Positions 24,988-36,377 are shown, numbered from the stretch's first letter. The stretch is 64,000 bases of DNA from Verticillium longisporum (GCA_019188255.1 JAETXT010000012.1:558001-622000), one strand, 5' to 3'. The notes: generated by a model from the letters alone, not told the origin. Numbers and translations are program-made.

Positions 24988-26301
24988 ATGGCGACCGAAA
25001 ACGACACGATCAACGTCGCGTCTGACGAGGAAGGGAGGAATGGTGTTGAGCAGCGACGACTTCGACCGCGCAAACCGAGCAGCAAAGCCATCGAAAATCA
25101 GACAATCGACGATACAACCGACGATGCGGAAATCACGACTAGGAAGCCCAACAGGCGCAATGCCAGAGCGGCGTTGGGAGGACGACCGTCCGTGGAGAAA
25201 GAGCGACAGGTAGACGACGACACGTCGCGACTCGCAAAACAGGAACCGATGAAGCAGCAAACGAAGCTCCTCAAAGCAGTCTTAGTTAAGCTCCAGTCAC
25301 TGGCGGAACTGATTGAAGATCTTCAAGACGAAAACCGAGAACTTAAGAGGGACCTTCTTACGACTAAAGACAAACTACACATGGTCACGGAACAAATGAC
25401 AGAACAAGCCCAGAGCATACGCGGAAGCGCCGAAGCGATTGCAACGATGGTTACAGGGCAGCAGAGGTCCGAGCCATCCTACGCAGACATTGCCCGAATG
25501 CCACCGACCAGCCGACTCGACAACGCGGGCCCGGGCCCCACGGCACCACCGGGTCCAACAGACGTGGTCTTCTGCACGATCGACACGTCAAGGATCGAGG
25601 ACGAACAAGACGAACAACTGACACCGGGCGCTGTTCGTACCCTCACGGAAGGCGAGGTCAGGGTGGACCAGAGCCAATCCGATTGGCGTTGCCTGGCTGT
25701 GACCAAAGACCCGAAGAAGCCTCGAATCAGAATTGCCTGCAGAAACGAGGAGGAGCACACCATGGTGAAACGGCTCGTGGGAGCCAAGCTGCCGCGGGGA
25801 GCCCGGATGCTGAGAGACGAACTCTACCCCGTCAAAGTCGACTACGTGTCCCGCACGGTGGTCGTGGATGAGGCGAATGCCATTCGTAGTGGAGCCGCCG
25901 AGGAGATTGGCAAAGAAAATGACGTTCAAGTTGCGAAGGTAGGCTGGCTTAGCAACAGGGATGTTCCGAAGGCGTACGGCTCAATGGTTATCTACCTCAC
26001 GAAGAAGGCGGACGCGGAAAGGCTACTCGCGGAGGGTTACGCTTATGCGGGAGGACAATCCGGGAGGACCAAGGTCTTCGAATCTCGTCCTCGCCTCGAC
26101 CAGTGCTACAACTGTCAGCAGGTTGGCCGCGGCCACAAAGCTCACCAGTGCGACCTGCCCCAGATGTGCGGGCAATGCGCCAAGGAGGGTCACCACCACA
26201 GTGTTTGCACTGAGACTACCCTCAAGTGTGTTCCCTGCGGAGGTCCTCATGCGTCGTTCAGCAGAAACTGCAAGAAGCTCTACCCTTCTTTGAATGAGTA
26301 G
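24988..26301 (+). CDS. LINE ORF1 (gag-like nucleic-acid-binding protein)
   Basis: 437 aa from the first in-frame ATG (24988); the frame is open further upstream but only with non-ATG codons. A coiled-coil-like segment lies around residues 94-145 (LKAVLVKLQSLAELIEDLQ and following). Near the C-terminus there are three Cys/His knuckles: CX2CX6HX4C starting at residue 373, CX2CX4HX4C at 394 and CX2CX3HX6C at 414. These presumably bind element RNA in a ribonucleoprotein particle. The stop codon overlaps the ORF2 start as ATGAGTAG (26294-26301), suggesting that ORF2 is translated by termination-reinitiation. The frame is fully intact. Confidence 0.88.
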   Translation: MATENDTINVASDEEGRNGVEQRRLRPRKPSSKAIENQTIDDTTDDAEITTRKPNRRNARAALGGRPSVEKERQVDDDTSRLAKQEPMKQQTKLLKAVLVKLQSLAELIEDLQDENRELKRDLLTTKDKLHMVTEQMTEQAQSIRGSAEAIATMVTGQQRSEPSYADIARMPPTSRLDNAGPGPTAPPGPTDVVFCTIDTSRIEDEQDEQLTPGAVRTLTEGEVRVDQSQSDWRCLAVTKDPKKPRIRIACRNEEEHTMVKRLVGAKLPRGARMLRDELYPVKVDYVSRTVVVDEANAIRSGAAEEIGKENDVQVAKVGWLSNRDVPKAYGSMVIYLTKKADAERLLAEGYAYAGGQSGRTKVFESRPRLDQCYNCQQVGRGHKAHQCDLPQMCGQCAKEGHHHSVCTETTLKCVPCGGPHASFSRNCKKLYPSLNE

Positions 26302-29300
26302 CACGCTCCGGATAATCCAACTCAATGTGCGAAAACGCGGCGAGGTTCACGAGAGCCTCATGAACGACGAGGACATTCAGGACGCAGCGGTGCTGGTCAT
26401 TCAGGAACCACAAGCACGGATGATCAAGGGACGGTTATTGACGACTCCGATGGGACATCACGGATGGACAAAGATGGTCCCACCAACGACTGGGGAAGGA
26501 CGATGGGCGATCCGAAGCATGCTTTGGATAAGGAAGGATTTGGGGGCGGAACAGGTGTTGATAGAGTCTCCGGACATGACAGCAGCACTGTTGAGGCTCC
26601 CAGAGAGACTGGTACTGGTGGTGTCCGTGTACGTGCAGGGGATGGACACCCAGGCATTACAGGAAGCGTGTAACACCATACGTAGTGCGGTCGCGGATGC
26701 TAGGAGAGCCGCAGGAGAGGTGGTGGACGTGGTCATTGCGGGCGACTTCAACCGCCACGATCAACTATGGGGAGGAGACGACGTGTCTCCGGTACGACAG
26801 GGTGAAGCCGATAACATCATCGACCTAATGAACGAGCTCTCCCTCTGCAGCATGCTCCCACGGGGCACGAAGACATGGCAAGGCGGAGACCACGAATCGA
26901 CAATCGACCTTGTGCTGGTGTCAGAGGACCTAGCTGCGTCCATGATCAAGTGTACGACGCACGGGACAGAGCACGGGTCGGACCACCGCACCATCGAAAC
27001 GATCCTTGACGTATCAGTTCCGACCCCGAAAGCCCAAGACCGACCTCTATTCAAAAACGCGCCATGGAAGGAAATCAACACCCGAATCTCCACGGCACTC
27101 GAGACAGTCCCGATGGAAGGCACGGTCCAAGAGAAGACGGACAGACTCATGTCAGTGGTGCTGGGAGCAGTACAGGCCTTGACACCGAAAGCCAAACCAT
27201 CGCCATACGCGAAGCGGTGGTGGACGGCGGATCTTACGCAGCTCCGCCACATCCACACACATTGGAGAAACCGGGCGAGGGCAGCAAGACGGGCAGGACG
27301 GAACGATGAAGCACTGGAGAACACGGCCAAGGGAGCAGCGAAACAATACCATGATGCCATTCGACAACAGAAGAAAACCCATTGGAATGACTTCCTGGCC
27401 AACAACGACAACATCTGGAAGGCCGCCAAGTATCTGAAGTCTGGCGACGATGCGGCGTTCGGCAAGGTGCCACAACTTGTGAAGGCTGATGGCACACGGA
27501 CGACCAACAGCAAAGCCGGTTGAACTGCTTACCACTTTCTTCCCGTCCCTACCGGAGCATATCGAAGAGGAAGGGGAGAGACCTCAACGCGAATCAGCTG
27601 TTAACATGCCCAACATCACGATGGAAGAAGTCGAACGCCGTCTTTTCGCGACGAAATCGTGGAAAGCACCTGGTGAGGACGGGTTGCCAGCGATGGTCTG
27701 GAAACAGATTTGGCCAGCCGTCAAGCACAGGGTCCTGGCGATTTTCCGCGCATCACTAGAGGAAGGAGTACTCCCCGACCAATGGAGGCACGCCAAGATC
27801 ATCCCGCTCAAAAAGCCCGGCAAAGCAGACTACACCATCGCCAAGGCTTGGAGGCCCATCTCGCTCCTCGCCACGCTCGGCAAGGTTCTCGAGTCGGTTG
27901 TTGCGGAGAGGATATCCCATGCAGTCGAAACGCACGGGTTGTTGCCTACGAACCACTTCGGGGCCCGCAAACAGAGGTCAGCAGAACAAGCGTTAGTGCT
28001 GCTGCAAGAACAAATCTACGCAGCATGGAGAAATCGTTGGGTGGTCAGCCTCGTGAGCTTCGATGTGAAGGGAGCGTACAATGGAGTGTGTAAAGAGAGA
28101 CTTATTCAGAGAATGAGAGCGAGGGGCCTCCCAGGAGAGTTGCTCCGTTGGGTAGAGGCATTCTGCTCAGATCGGACGGCGACAATTCAGGTCAACGGCC
28201 AAGCATCAGAGGTCCGGACCCTGCCGCAGGCCGGACTACCGCAAGGATCACCACTGTCACCCATCTTGTTTCTGTTCTTCAACGCAGACCTTGTACAACA
28301 GAAGATCAACTGCTATGGGGGAGCTATAGCCTTCGTCGACGACTTTACAGCCTGGGTCGCTGGCCCAACCACGCAAGACAACCGTAAAGGAATTGAGGCA
28401 ATCATCGAAAAGGCATTGGACTGGGAGCGGAGAAGCGGTGCAACTTTCGAAGCGGACAAGACTGCGGTCATCCACTTCACCCGATGGGCCAAAAGGTCCG
28501 ATTCGGAACCCTTCACTATCAAAGGGCAAACAGTCGAACCCAAACAGCATGTCAAGATCCTCGGCGTGATCATGGACATTGGACTCAGGTATAGGGAACA
28601 CATTGCAAGAGTGGCGACCAAGGGATTGGAGGCTGCTATGGAGCTGAAACGACTGAGAGGATTGACCCCGGCGACAGCACGGCAGCTATTCACGGCCACC
28701 GTGGCTCCGGTGGTGGATTATGCCTCTAACGTCTGGAGGCACCGATGCAAAGATCGGACGGCGGCAGCAATCAATCGCGTCCAAAAGGTCGGAGCGCAGG
28801 CAATCATTGGAGCGTTCATCACGATAGCCACGAGCGTAGCAGAAGCGGAGGCTCACATCGCCAGTGCACCAGAGCGATTCACGAGAAGGGCTATCAAGCT
28901 TTGGACGGATCTCCACGCACTGCCCGAGACCAACCCGCTTCGAAAACTGACTGCTCGCATGCGGAAGTTCAGGCGTTTCCACCGCTCACCATTTTTCCAA
29001 CTGGCAACTGCGCTCAACGAGATTCCAATGGAGAACCTGGAAACCATCAACCCATTCACACTTCCGCCGTGGATGGAAAGAATGCAGACCATTGCCGAAT
29101 GGAATGACGACTCAACATCGACGCGTGTCGACCAGGACGCGATGGTGCGCATCGCCGTCAGCAGCTCGGCACGAAACGAGCTGGTCGGGGTCGGCGGAGT
29201 CATCGAGGGACCAGGAACGGTGCCCGAGACCTTTTCTTTCACCCACGGCATGAGGACCGATCAGAACCCGTTTTCCGGAGAACTCGTGGCGGCGGCGTAC

Positions 29301-30040
29301 GCGCTGCGGTTTCTGCCACAGCTAAGGGGCCAGAGGGTAACGTTACTGACAAGTAACAAAGCCGCGGTGCTGACACTTCGAAACCCCGTCAACAATCTGG
29401 ACAAGAGTACGTTCGCTGCATCTACGAAGCGGTCACTCGACTTCGAGAGACCGGAAACACCATCGCAGCCGTTTGGCTGCCTAGTCATCTCGAGGACGAC
29501 CTCCTGAAGAGAGCGAAAGGAGAAGCACGCAAGGCCAGCCGAGAGGGCGCCTCACCAGAAAAGCAGTTCCCGAAGATGCGGTCCACCACCCTCAATGCTG
29601 CAAGACGCAAACTACGTGTAGAGAGACGACTACCGGACAAGGTTGGAAAACTCTCGAAGGAAATAGATATAGCTCTTCCTGGCAAGCACACTCGAGAACT
29701 ATACAACAACCTTTCCTGGATAGAAGCGAGCATGCTGGCCCAGCTCAGGACAGGCATGGCGAGGCTCAACGCGTCACTTTTCCGAATCAAGGCAGTAGCG
29801 TCAGCCCAATGCGCATGCGGACACGCGAGAGAGACGGTAGAGCACTTCCTCCTTCGATGCACACGGTGGGCAACACAACGCGCCGAGACACTCATGTGCC
29901 CTGGCGCACAAAGAGACAACGTTTCTTTCCACCTGGGAGGAAAGACAACATCAGATGGTGATGACTGGAAGCCAAACATGAAAGCAGTCCGAGCTACGAT
30001 ACGCTTTGCGAAGGCCACGGGCCGGCTAGAGAATGTGTGA
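26294..30040 (+). pseudogene. LINE ORF2: endonuclease / reverse transcriptase / RNase H, two frameshifts
   Basis: Starts at the ATG at 26294 that overlaps the ORF1 stop. The first frame (to 27523) carries an APE/EEP-type endonuclease with IIQLNVRKRG near the start, the catalytic GDFNRHD (around 26740) and HGSDHRTI. The frame is lost near 27515 by one apparent extra base; the second frame (to 29507) holds the reverse transcriptase with FVDD at 28332-28343 and most of an RNase H domain. It shifts again near 29405 to a frame reading [20 protein letters not shown] and ending at 30040 with a CACGHARETVEHFLLRC zinc-type motif. The combined length is about 1250 aa, normal for the clade. Two indels but no RIP stops argue for recent decay or sequence errors. 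Confidence 0.88.
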
Positions 30041-30820
30041 TCCTTGATGAGACCTATCACGGCAAACCCCCCTTCCCTACTAATCGAACCTAACACCCAC
30101 ACCTCGTGTCAATAACAGCAGGCGCCGCTTCAGTCGCCGTAGATAGGACTCTGAACACTTGAAGAATAGCCTTCAAGCAGCTTGCCAATACAATCTAAAC
30201 CCCATGAGAAACCGGCGGAAAGACAGAAGACGAGAAAGCAAGAGCGGAAAGACGACCCCTTATGGGCTTGGGAGTTTCGGACAGACTACAGGAAGCGACC
30301 ATGTACAATAGCGAATAGTGCCTTATTGGCTCTAGGCCACCAGGCGTAATAAACTTGTGTGTGTGTGTGTATATAAACTGATCACCGCCTGCCTGAATAG
30401 CTCTGTTATGGGTCTTGACAGGTACTTATTCATTATATGGTTCTAGCGGCTCGGTCTGTTAAAAACAAGTAACGTATAGGCATATAGATGTACTGTTCGT
30501 TCTATCCTTTAATTCAATTGGCGATATCTATTTTCTGCCACTTGGCTGTCGATTATATGAAGTACTGAGGCCAAATTTCGCATCAAAGGGATGCCTCGTC
30601 ATGATGCGAGGGGTCGATATAATTCAAGCTGTACTCGTGGCGGCGGCTAAGACCTCTGCGCGGAATCGGCATTAATGGCGTGATTGTATCTTATCTCGAC
30701 GTCATCCACCGACTGAGTTATTATAAAGCTGACACTACTACATATGATGAGGTCCTAAGCTTGAACGAATAGATGCTGCTTTTCCTCAGTTTGTCATTAT
30801 CGGCATAACGTGAACCAACC

Positions 30821-32532
30821 ATGAGAGTCCAAGATTCCCTTGTTTTGATCGCTGCCCTGGCGCCTAGTGTGTCTGCGGATTGGCAGTTTCGATCACGACC
30901 AGACCTCACCCCACCTCGTCTCAACATCACCGTCTCAGCAGACCCTGCCCTTGTCGAGAAGGGCCTCATCTTTGTTGCGCCATATCCAGGCTTCACGCCG
31001 ACCAGCCATGGCCCCATCCAACCGGCACCGTACCTTTTTCGCGACGACGGAGAGCTCGTGTGGTCAGGTATTGGACACATTGCCGGCTGGGCCGCGAAAT
31101 TTCGTCCCGACACGGTGGATGGGTCCCAGGTGCTTCGCGCGTTCCAAGGACAAATGTCGGCCCAGCTTGGCATCATGCATGGCCATCACCTCATTCTGAA
31201 CGAAAAGTATGAGACCGTCAAATCGGTGCAGTCCAGATCACCTCAGCTGATTTCTGGACACGAATTCCGTGTCATCAATGGCAAATCTGCTTTGGTGGAG
31301 GTGCCTTTCACGAAACCTTTCGATCTTTCTCGCTGGGGTGGGAAGGAGGGCCAAGACTGGATCGTGTCTTCTGGATTCCAAGGCAGGCTCTTGTCACTTC
31401 AAACAAGTATGATAATATGCTGACAGGAAGAACACAGAGCTGGATATTGAGACAGGTCAGGTGCTCTTCGAATGGGAAGCCCTCGACCATGTGGACCCCA
31501 AGTGTTCGTGTCATGAGTTCCCGTCAAATTCACTATCTTCCACTGACATCGAATCAAGACAGCGCCTTTCCCTTAGACCACCTGGACAGGGCTATCGAAA
31601 GTGGCCGCAGTTCATCCGACGCCTGGGACTACTTCCACCTAAATAGTGTCGACAAGGACGACGAAGGAAACTACCTCGTCTCAGCACGCAACTATGCAGC
31701 TCTTTTCAAGCTCAGTGGTGCTACCGGCAAAGTCATCTGGCAGCTTGGCGGCCTGCACGGCGGCTCATCTTTCGAGATTGACCCTGCCGCTCGCTTCGCC
31801 TATCAGCATGACGCCAGATTCTTGAACCGATCCTCTGATGGGGCAATTGAGTATCTTTCCCTCTTCGACAACTCGGCCCACTCACCGACAATCAAGATCA
31901 ACCCCTTCTCACGGGGCCGCATCCTGCAGCTTAACCACACAGATGGGACTGTCAAGGCAGCAGCTACGTATCCAGCACCGGACCAACTTTCGGCTCAGAC
32001 GCAGGGCAACACGCAAGTCTTGCCCAACAGCAACGTATTTGTCAACTGGGGCCAAGCAGGTGCTATCACAGAGTTTGCTGCTGATGGTACCGTTCTGTTC
32101 CATGCGTACCTCGATTCAGAGCCTGGAGGCAACAGCGTGCAAAGCTACCGTGGTTTCAAGCTTCCTTGGACCGGGAGGCCTATCGAAGAACCAGCAGTCG
32201 TAGCCCTGGGAAGCGAGGCTTCCGACGACGTGGATATTTATGTTTCCTGGAACGGTGACACTGAGACTACACTTTGGCGGTTCTATGTGGAGGAGCTCAG
32301 GGGAGACGTTGCCCGTAAGCGCTTCTTGGGAGACTCCAAACGTCACGGATTCGAGACGCACATCAAGGTGAAGAAGCCCTCTTCAGGGGAAGACTACAGG
32401 ATCGTTGCCGAGGCCATTGATGGGAACAAACATGTCCTGGCACGCAGCGGGTCTGTTGCTGTTACATTTGGAAAACGGCCGCTGTCAGAGGGACAGTCGA
32501 GCCGAACGTTCCCAATGACTGAAGAACTCTGA
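30821..32532 (+). CDS. secreted arylsulfotransferase-like protein (Arylsulfotran_2 family)
   Basis: Three exons, 30821-31382, 31438-31501 and 31563-32532, give 531 aa. Residues 1-19 form a signal peptide ending SVSA before DWQF. Motifs such as MHGHHLILNEKY, WDYFHLNSVDKDDEGNYLVS, GKVIWQLGG and FQHDARF-type YQHDARFLN are the pattern I associate with fungal arylsulfotransferase-family (ASST/PF14269) beta-propeller proteins. They act outside the cell or in the secretory path, and the substrate is unknown. Intron 1 (31383-31437, 55 bases) appears to be a GC-AG intron: only the GCAGGC donor gives the conserved continuation FQELDIETGQVLFEW. Intron 2 (31502-31562) has donor GTGTTC, branch CTGAC and acceptor CAG, and it is the choice that keeps the total divisible by three. 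A few Asn glycosylation sites are present (NIT). Confidence 0.85.
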
Positions 32533-33182
32533 TCAATCTCCGACTAATCACTTTGCTCTTCGGCGGAGTGTCACAAAATGTTCAGCGCAGGAAGAGCCCA
32601 ACAAGCAAATATACGTTGATATGATATCCAATTCAAGCCATTCTGCATTTCCGGCGTCTTAGTTTTACATTCATAGTTGTGTGAACAGGTAGTTGGCCAG
32701 ACTTGTCAGTCTGGGGTCACCGTCATCGATCTTGGTTGTGTCAAAGCTGCACAGGACGATATCGCTCAAGTGACACGTACCCACGAAACGAAAATCGGAC
32801 ACATACACCGTGGCGCACCAAGCACTAGCCTAGTACCAGATATCATCCTGGTGTTTCTGGCTGACCTCTAGTGTACAGAGAGTTTACTGCGGCGGACGAA
32901 CACGGTCATTCAACTTACCCCCTGCTTTGCTCCTCGCAAGAGGCAAGCGATTCCGCCAAGCTTGCTTGGCAGAACCAGCACGGTGACCAATCCATGCCCT
33001 TGACAATATGCCTTGGCCACACAGGACTGTTCTGATTCTGGGTTTTGAATCCACGTAGCGCAAGGGCAGCCGCTCGTCATCTGTCACCTTTTTCAAACCC
33101 GAACATAGCACCACCACACATGTACAGCCCAAGCAACCATTGCCCTACGAGTTCATGACTGAGAGAAGCAGCCCACCACGAT
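32533..33182. other. intergenic, nothing recognised
   Basis: The stretch holds the terminator side of the arylsulfotransferase-like gene and the promoter side of the next gene. Only short open frames without coding character are seen. Confidence 0.6.
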
Positions 33183-35360
33183 ATGTATCCCACCGAATTT
33201 GACAACCCTAGAGAGCAGGTCGACTTGCCGCGCGACTTGTATGGGCAGCCGTTGCGTGGTGCGCTACGGTCCCGGTTGCCCCTCAAATACGGTTCATCTT
33301 TTCGCGTCTTGCACCGCGCGCCCGCTGCTCACTGGAGCGGCCCCGGCGCCGGAAACCCCCGCCTTCAAATCTACGGCGTCTGTCGCACCCTGGACGAGCG
33401 CGCTTGTTACTGCTCTCGATGCGCGCCGCAGAACTGCTGGGGCTCGACGGTCGTGCGCGCCTCCTACAAAGACGACGAGAAATTTGAACGCGCCATGGCC
33501 GCTATCCGCCGTCTGGCCCTCGTCACTGTCGACTATGACGAGTCCCTACCTCGAGCTGAAGAGGCTTCGCCTTGCGTCAAGCGGGCGAGACTCGCGGCAG
33601 AGCCTGAGAAGGGGCTCGATGAAGGCCGCATGTTGGCTGACAGAACCAACGAGATGAATTGGCTGCAGCTTATAAACGACGTGCAAGCCCGGCAGTCTGA
33701 CCCGACAGAGGCACTCACAACGGACCAGATTGTCAGCGAGGAATTCAAGTACCGGTTCCATACCACGGTCATCCAGGATAAGGACCTGCTCGATAATGCA
33801 GAACCTGAAAAGGCCGAGGAGTACTTTCAGGCCAAAGGCTGGGAGGAGCGCGAGTCGGGCGCCCGCTCGGCTTTCTTCATGTACCTCGACGATGAGACGA
33901 TTGACCACCTAGCCAGCGCTCCTGACGATCAGGCACTCGCCAGGATGACCATCGATGAGCGCTGCCGCATCGCATGGAATCACTGGGTCAAGATTGTGGA
34001 GCCAATGGCTCCGGAAACCGAGGACGATGAGAGCGGTGATGAAGACAGGGAGGCGTTCTTGGAAGTCGAGGACAGCCAGGGACGTAGGAATCGACAGAGG
34101 CGCATCCGTCTCCTCTGCCTCCTATCGCTTTATCTGGCTTCGGGGGACTACTCGTTCGATGAAATTCCCAATGAAGGAGCCGACTGCACCCGGTATGCGA
34201 ACCCTCAAGACGAGACGAAGGCTTGGTGCTTCGTCTCGGGCACATCATTCGAGACGCCGCCCATGATTCACGGCTGGCTCACTGAGATCTACGGCTACAA
34301 GGAGAGGACAACCATCCCGCAACCCCCATACAGGCCTGAAACGCCAGCGTTTCTTGAGGATCTTCGCATCTGGAGAGAAAACCGCACCAGGAAAAGGGCA
34401 GAGGCCGAGCTGGCCAGACCGCCTGCTCCCGAGTCGTCCTTTGCTGTCTTTCGCCATCTACTGCAGCCGCATTGGGAGAAGACATGCTCCTTGAAGCCAG
34501 GCCGAAAGATTCGGCAATATTTTGCAAAAATGAATGACAATTTCGTCTACTGTGCAGACTGCAAGCCACAAAACTGCTGGGGCTCGACCATCGTGCGTGC
34601 CACGTACAGAGAGGGCGACGATGCGCGCTTTAAACGTGCCGTCGCGGCCATTCGCCGGCTGACACTCGTCTCGGTTGACCATGGCGATGAAGCGCCACAC
34701 CTGGATTCTCCTGATGAGAATGTGCCTGCACTCCGACGAAGGCTGGTTCGCGAAACAGAAGTGGACCAGCAGACCCTCGAGACTCACTGGCGAGAAGCCG
34801 CCCGTGAGGTCCGGCTGCGAGGTCCGCCCAGATTTTTGAAGACGGACCAGATCCTAAGCGAAGACTTCAGATACCGATTTCACAACACCCTAGTCGAAGA
34901 CCAGACCGTGCTCGATGGAGTTGATGTCGAACAGGCACGCCTATTCTATCGCGAGTCTGGAGCTATGGCGCGCGAGAATCATCCAAACCTACGCAGTAAA
35001 TTCTGCATCTTTCTGGATGAAGAGACCCTGAACCACCTTTCAGACGTTCCTAGTGACGACGAGCTTGATAAGATGACGCTCGAAGAAAGGTGTCGTATTG
35101 CTTCTCATTATTGGGTCAAGGTTGTTACTCCCTTGACCGAGGACCTCGGCGAGACTGAGGACGACACGAAGCACACAGCTGGCAGGAGGAGAATTCGCCT
35201 GATTGATATCCTTCCAGTCTATATGAGGCTTTTGGATGTCACCGGACTAGACGAAGTTGAGTTGGAGGTAGTTGCTCGTGAGGATGACACTGAGGGCCAC
35301 ACCAAACAGTGGTGTCTGACCAAGGGCTATGATGATGTTCTAGGAGGGGACATTGCTTAA
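33183..35360 (+). CDS. unrecognised protein built from two copies of one domain (725 aa)
   Basis: A single exon of 725 aa. I do not recognise the family. Residues 76-352 and 456-715 are two diverged copies of the same unit of about 265-275 aa. Each copy starts with YCxxCxPQNCWGST[VI]VRA[ST]Y (Cys 77/80/85 and 457/460/465) and continues with FxRAxAAIRRLxLVxVD, TDQIxSEDFxYRFH and FxxxLDDETxxHL. Then come a MT[IL][DE]ERCRIAxxxWVK block, a variable acidic linker, [RQ]RRIRL and a final [AQ]WCxxxG. No signal peptide or membrane segment is visible, so it is probably intracellular. The first unit lacks most of the 60-residue leader seen before the second (386-455). A PETPAF match to that leader lies out of frame just upstream of unit 1, hinting at an old frameshift. 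Charged, soluble, Cys-containing; function unknown. Confidence 0.75.
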   Translation: MYPTEFDNPREQVDLPRDLYGQPLRGALRSRLPLKYGSSFRVLHRAPAAHWSGPGAGNPRLQIYGVCRTLDERACYCSRCAPQNCWGSTVVRASYKDDEKFERAMAAIRRLALVTVDYDESLPRAEEASPCVKRARLAAEPEKGLDEGRMLADRTNEMNWLQLINDVQARQSDPTEALTTDQIVSEEFKYRFHTTVIQDKDLLDNAEPEKAEEYFQAKGWEERESGARSAFFMYLDDETIDHLASAPDDQALARMTIDERCRIAWNHWVKIVEPMAPETEDDESGDEDREAFLEVEDSQGRRNRQRRIRLLCLLSLYLASGDYSFDEIPNEGADCTRYANPQDETKAWCFVSGTSFETPPMIHGWLTEIYGYKERTTIPQPPYRPETPAFLEDLRIWRENRTRKRAEAELARPPAPESSFAVFRHLLQPHWEKTCSLKPGRKIRQYFAKMNDNFVYCADCKPQNCWGSTIVRATYREGDDARFKRAVAAIRRLTLVSVDHGDEAPHLDSPDENVPALRRRLVRETEVDQQTLETHWREAAREVRLRGPPRFLKTDQILSEDFRYRFHNTLVEDQTVLDGVDVEQARLFYRESGAMARENHPNLRSKFCIFLDEETLNHLSDVPSDDELDKMTLEERCRIASHYWVKVVTPLTEDLGETEDDTKHTAGRRRIRLIDILPVYMRLLDVTGLDEVELEVVAREDDTEGHTKQWCLTKGYDDVLGGDIA

Positions 35361-36258
35361 GTTTTCCTGTAACATCAATGCCGGCGATTTCAGCGCTATT
35401 TTTTGACAGTGCAGAGTGGAATCTGGTGATACGGAGAAGTCGAAATAATACATTGAAAGCCGAACGGGTGTGGCAGTTTTCCACGTACCGTACACGAGCC
35501 GACAGTTGTGACCCCTGGCGCCAGTAAGTCTCGCTCAGCTACAGTACATCACAGGGGCCTCTGAAGTTGATGCTAAGAAAGGCGCGTATGTTTCAGCTAG
35601 AGGGCAATGGGAAAACTCTCAGTGTGGGCAAGAAGTGAGAAGGAAATTGAAAATGAAGACAACCACTTGCATCTTTCGGAAACTTTGTCAGCATGCAAGA
35701 TATTATTGCGCTGCATGCCTTGAGTTCTCATTTTCACCAGCGCAGGCCCTGTGATGGTACTAGTGGGCTTGTGTCTGCCTAGACACAAGTAACACGGCAC
35801 GTCAGCCATCAGTGACCTTCGCCTGAATGAGCTAGCCAGCCAAAAGTCTAGGCCCAGTAATACCCCTCCGCACTGTTGATCAGCGTGCAGCCACCCCCTA
35901 TTGTGATCATGTCTGGCTATGCAGTGAGCGCAACAGCTATGAGCCGGACTGCGCAAATTGCTCACTCTGTTTTGAGCTGGTCGGCAGTGACGGAGAAGGA
36001 CATCGCTTATGCCAATTAAGGGAGACCAAAATAATAGTTGTCCAGACTTTCAGAACACAGATATCAGTGGTTGGGTTTTGGGGACAGGGGCGGAACACAC
36101 ACCAGCCACATGGAAGCAGCGTCCAGCGGCCAAGATCTGCATTCCAAATGCCCAAACCACTACGAGACGTTCATTGGTACCGACCGTCACCACCATGAGT
36201 AACGACATAAGTATCAACCACATCCATTACAAAAACATCAACAGGTCAAAAATCAAAA
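35361..36258. other. intergenic, nothing recognised
   Basis: About 0.9 kb of normal composition between the duplicated-domain gene and the 5S gene. Only short frames; no RNA gene or repeat was recognised. Confidence 0.6.
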
Positions 36259-36377
36259 ACATACAACATCAGGGATTCGCTGGTGGTCACCCACCCAACT
36301 ACTAGTCCGACCCTTACTGGCTTATCTATGGGAGAGCGGACGGGATCCCGAGTTTTCCAGTAGGTATGGTCGTATGT
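36259..36377 (-). rRNA. 5S ribosomal RNA (copy B)
   Basis: 119 bases on the minus strand, canonical ends, internal control region and a T-run after the end. It lies only 24 bp behind the stop codon of the OPT transporter gene and is transcribed in the same direction, so the 3' untranslated region of that mRNA must run into or end within this Pol III gene. It is the most canonical of the three 5S copies in the window. Confidence 0.95.

Larger units (their letters stand above)
24815..30368 (+). mobile_element. Tad-like LINE (non-LTR retrotransposon), about 5.55 kb
   Basis: Flanked by a perfect 13-bp duplication GTATATAAACTGA (24802-24814 and 30369-30381). It contains ORF1 with three Cys/His knuckles and ORF2 with endonuclease, reverse transcriptase, RNase H and a C-terminal Cys/His motif, the arrangement of fungal Tad1-clade LINEs. 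The 3' end is a short TG microsatellite (30356-30370) instead of poly(A). Composition is normal (not RIPed), and the element appears full length, but ORF2 has two frame breaks. Confidence 0.92.
24774..30592. repeat. MITE-like inverted-repeat element split by the LINE
   Basis: Bases 24774-24804 and 30563-30592 are inverted repeats of about 30 bp with one mismatch and one single-base gap (core GAAATTTGGCCTCAGTA). With the LINE and one copy of its target duplication removed, the arms are about 250 bp apart end to end, a MITE-like size. No coding capacity is left between the arms. The target duplication of this small element could not be identified with confidence. Confidence 0.65.
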
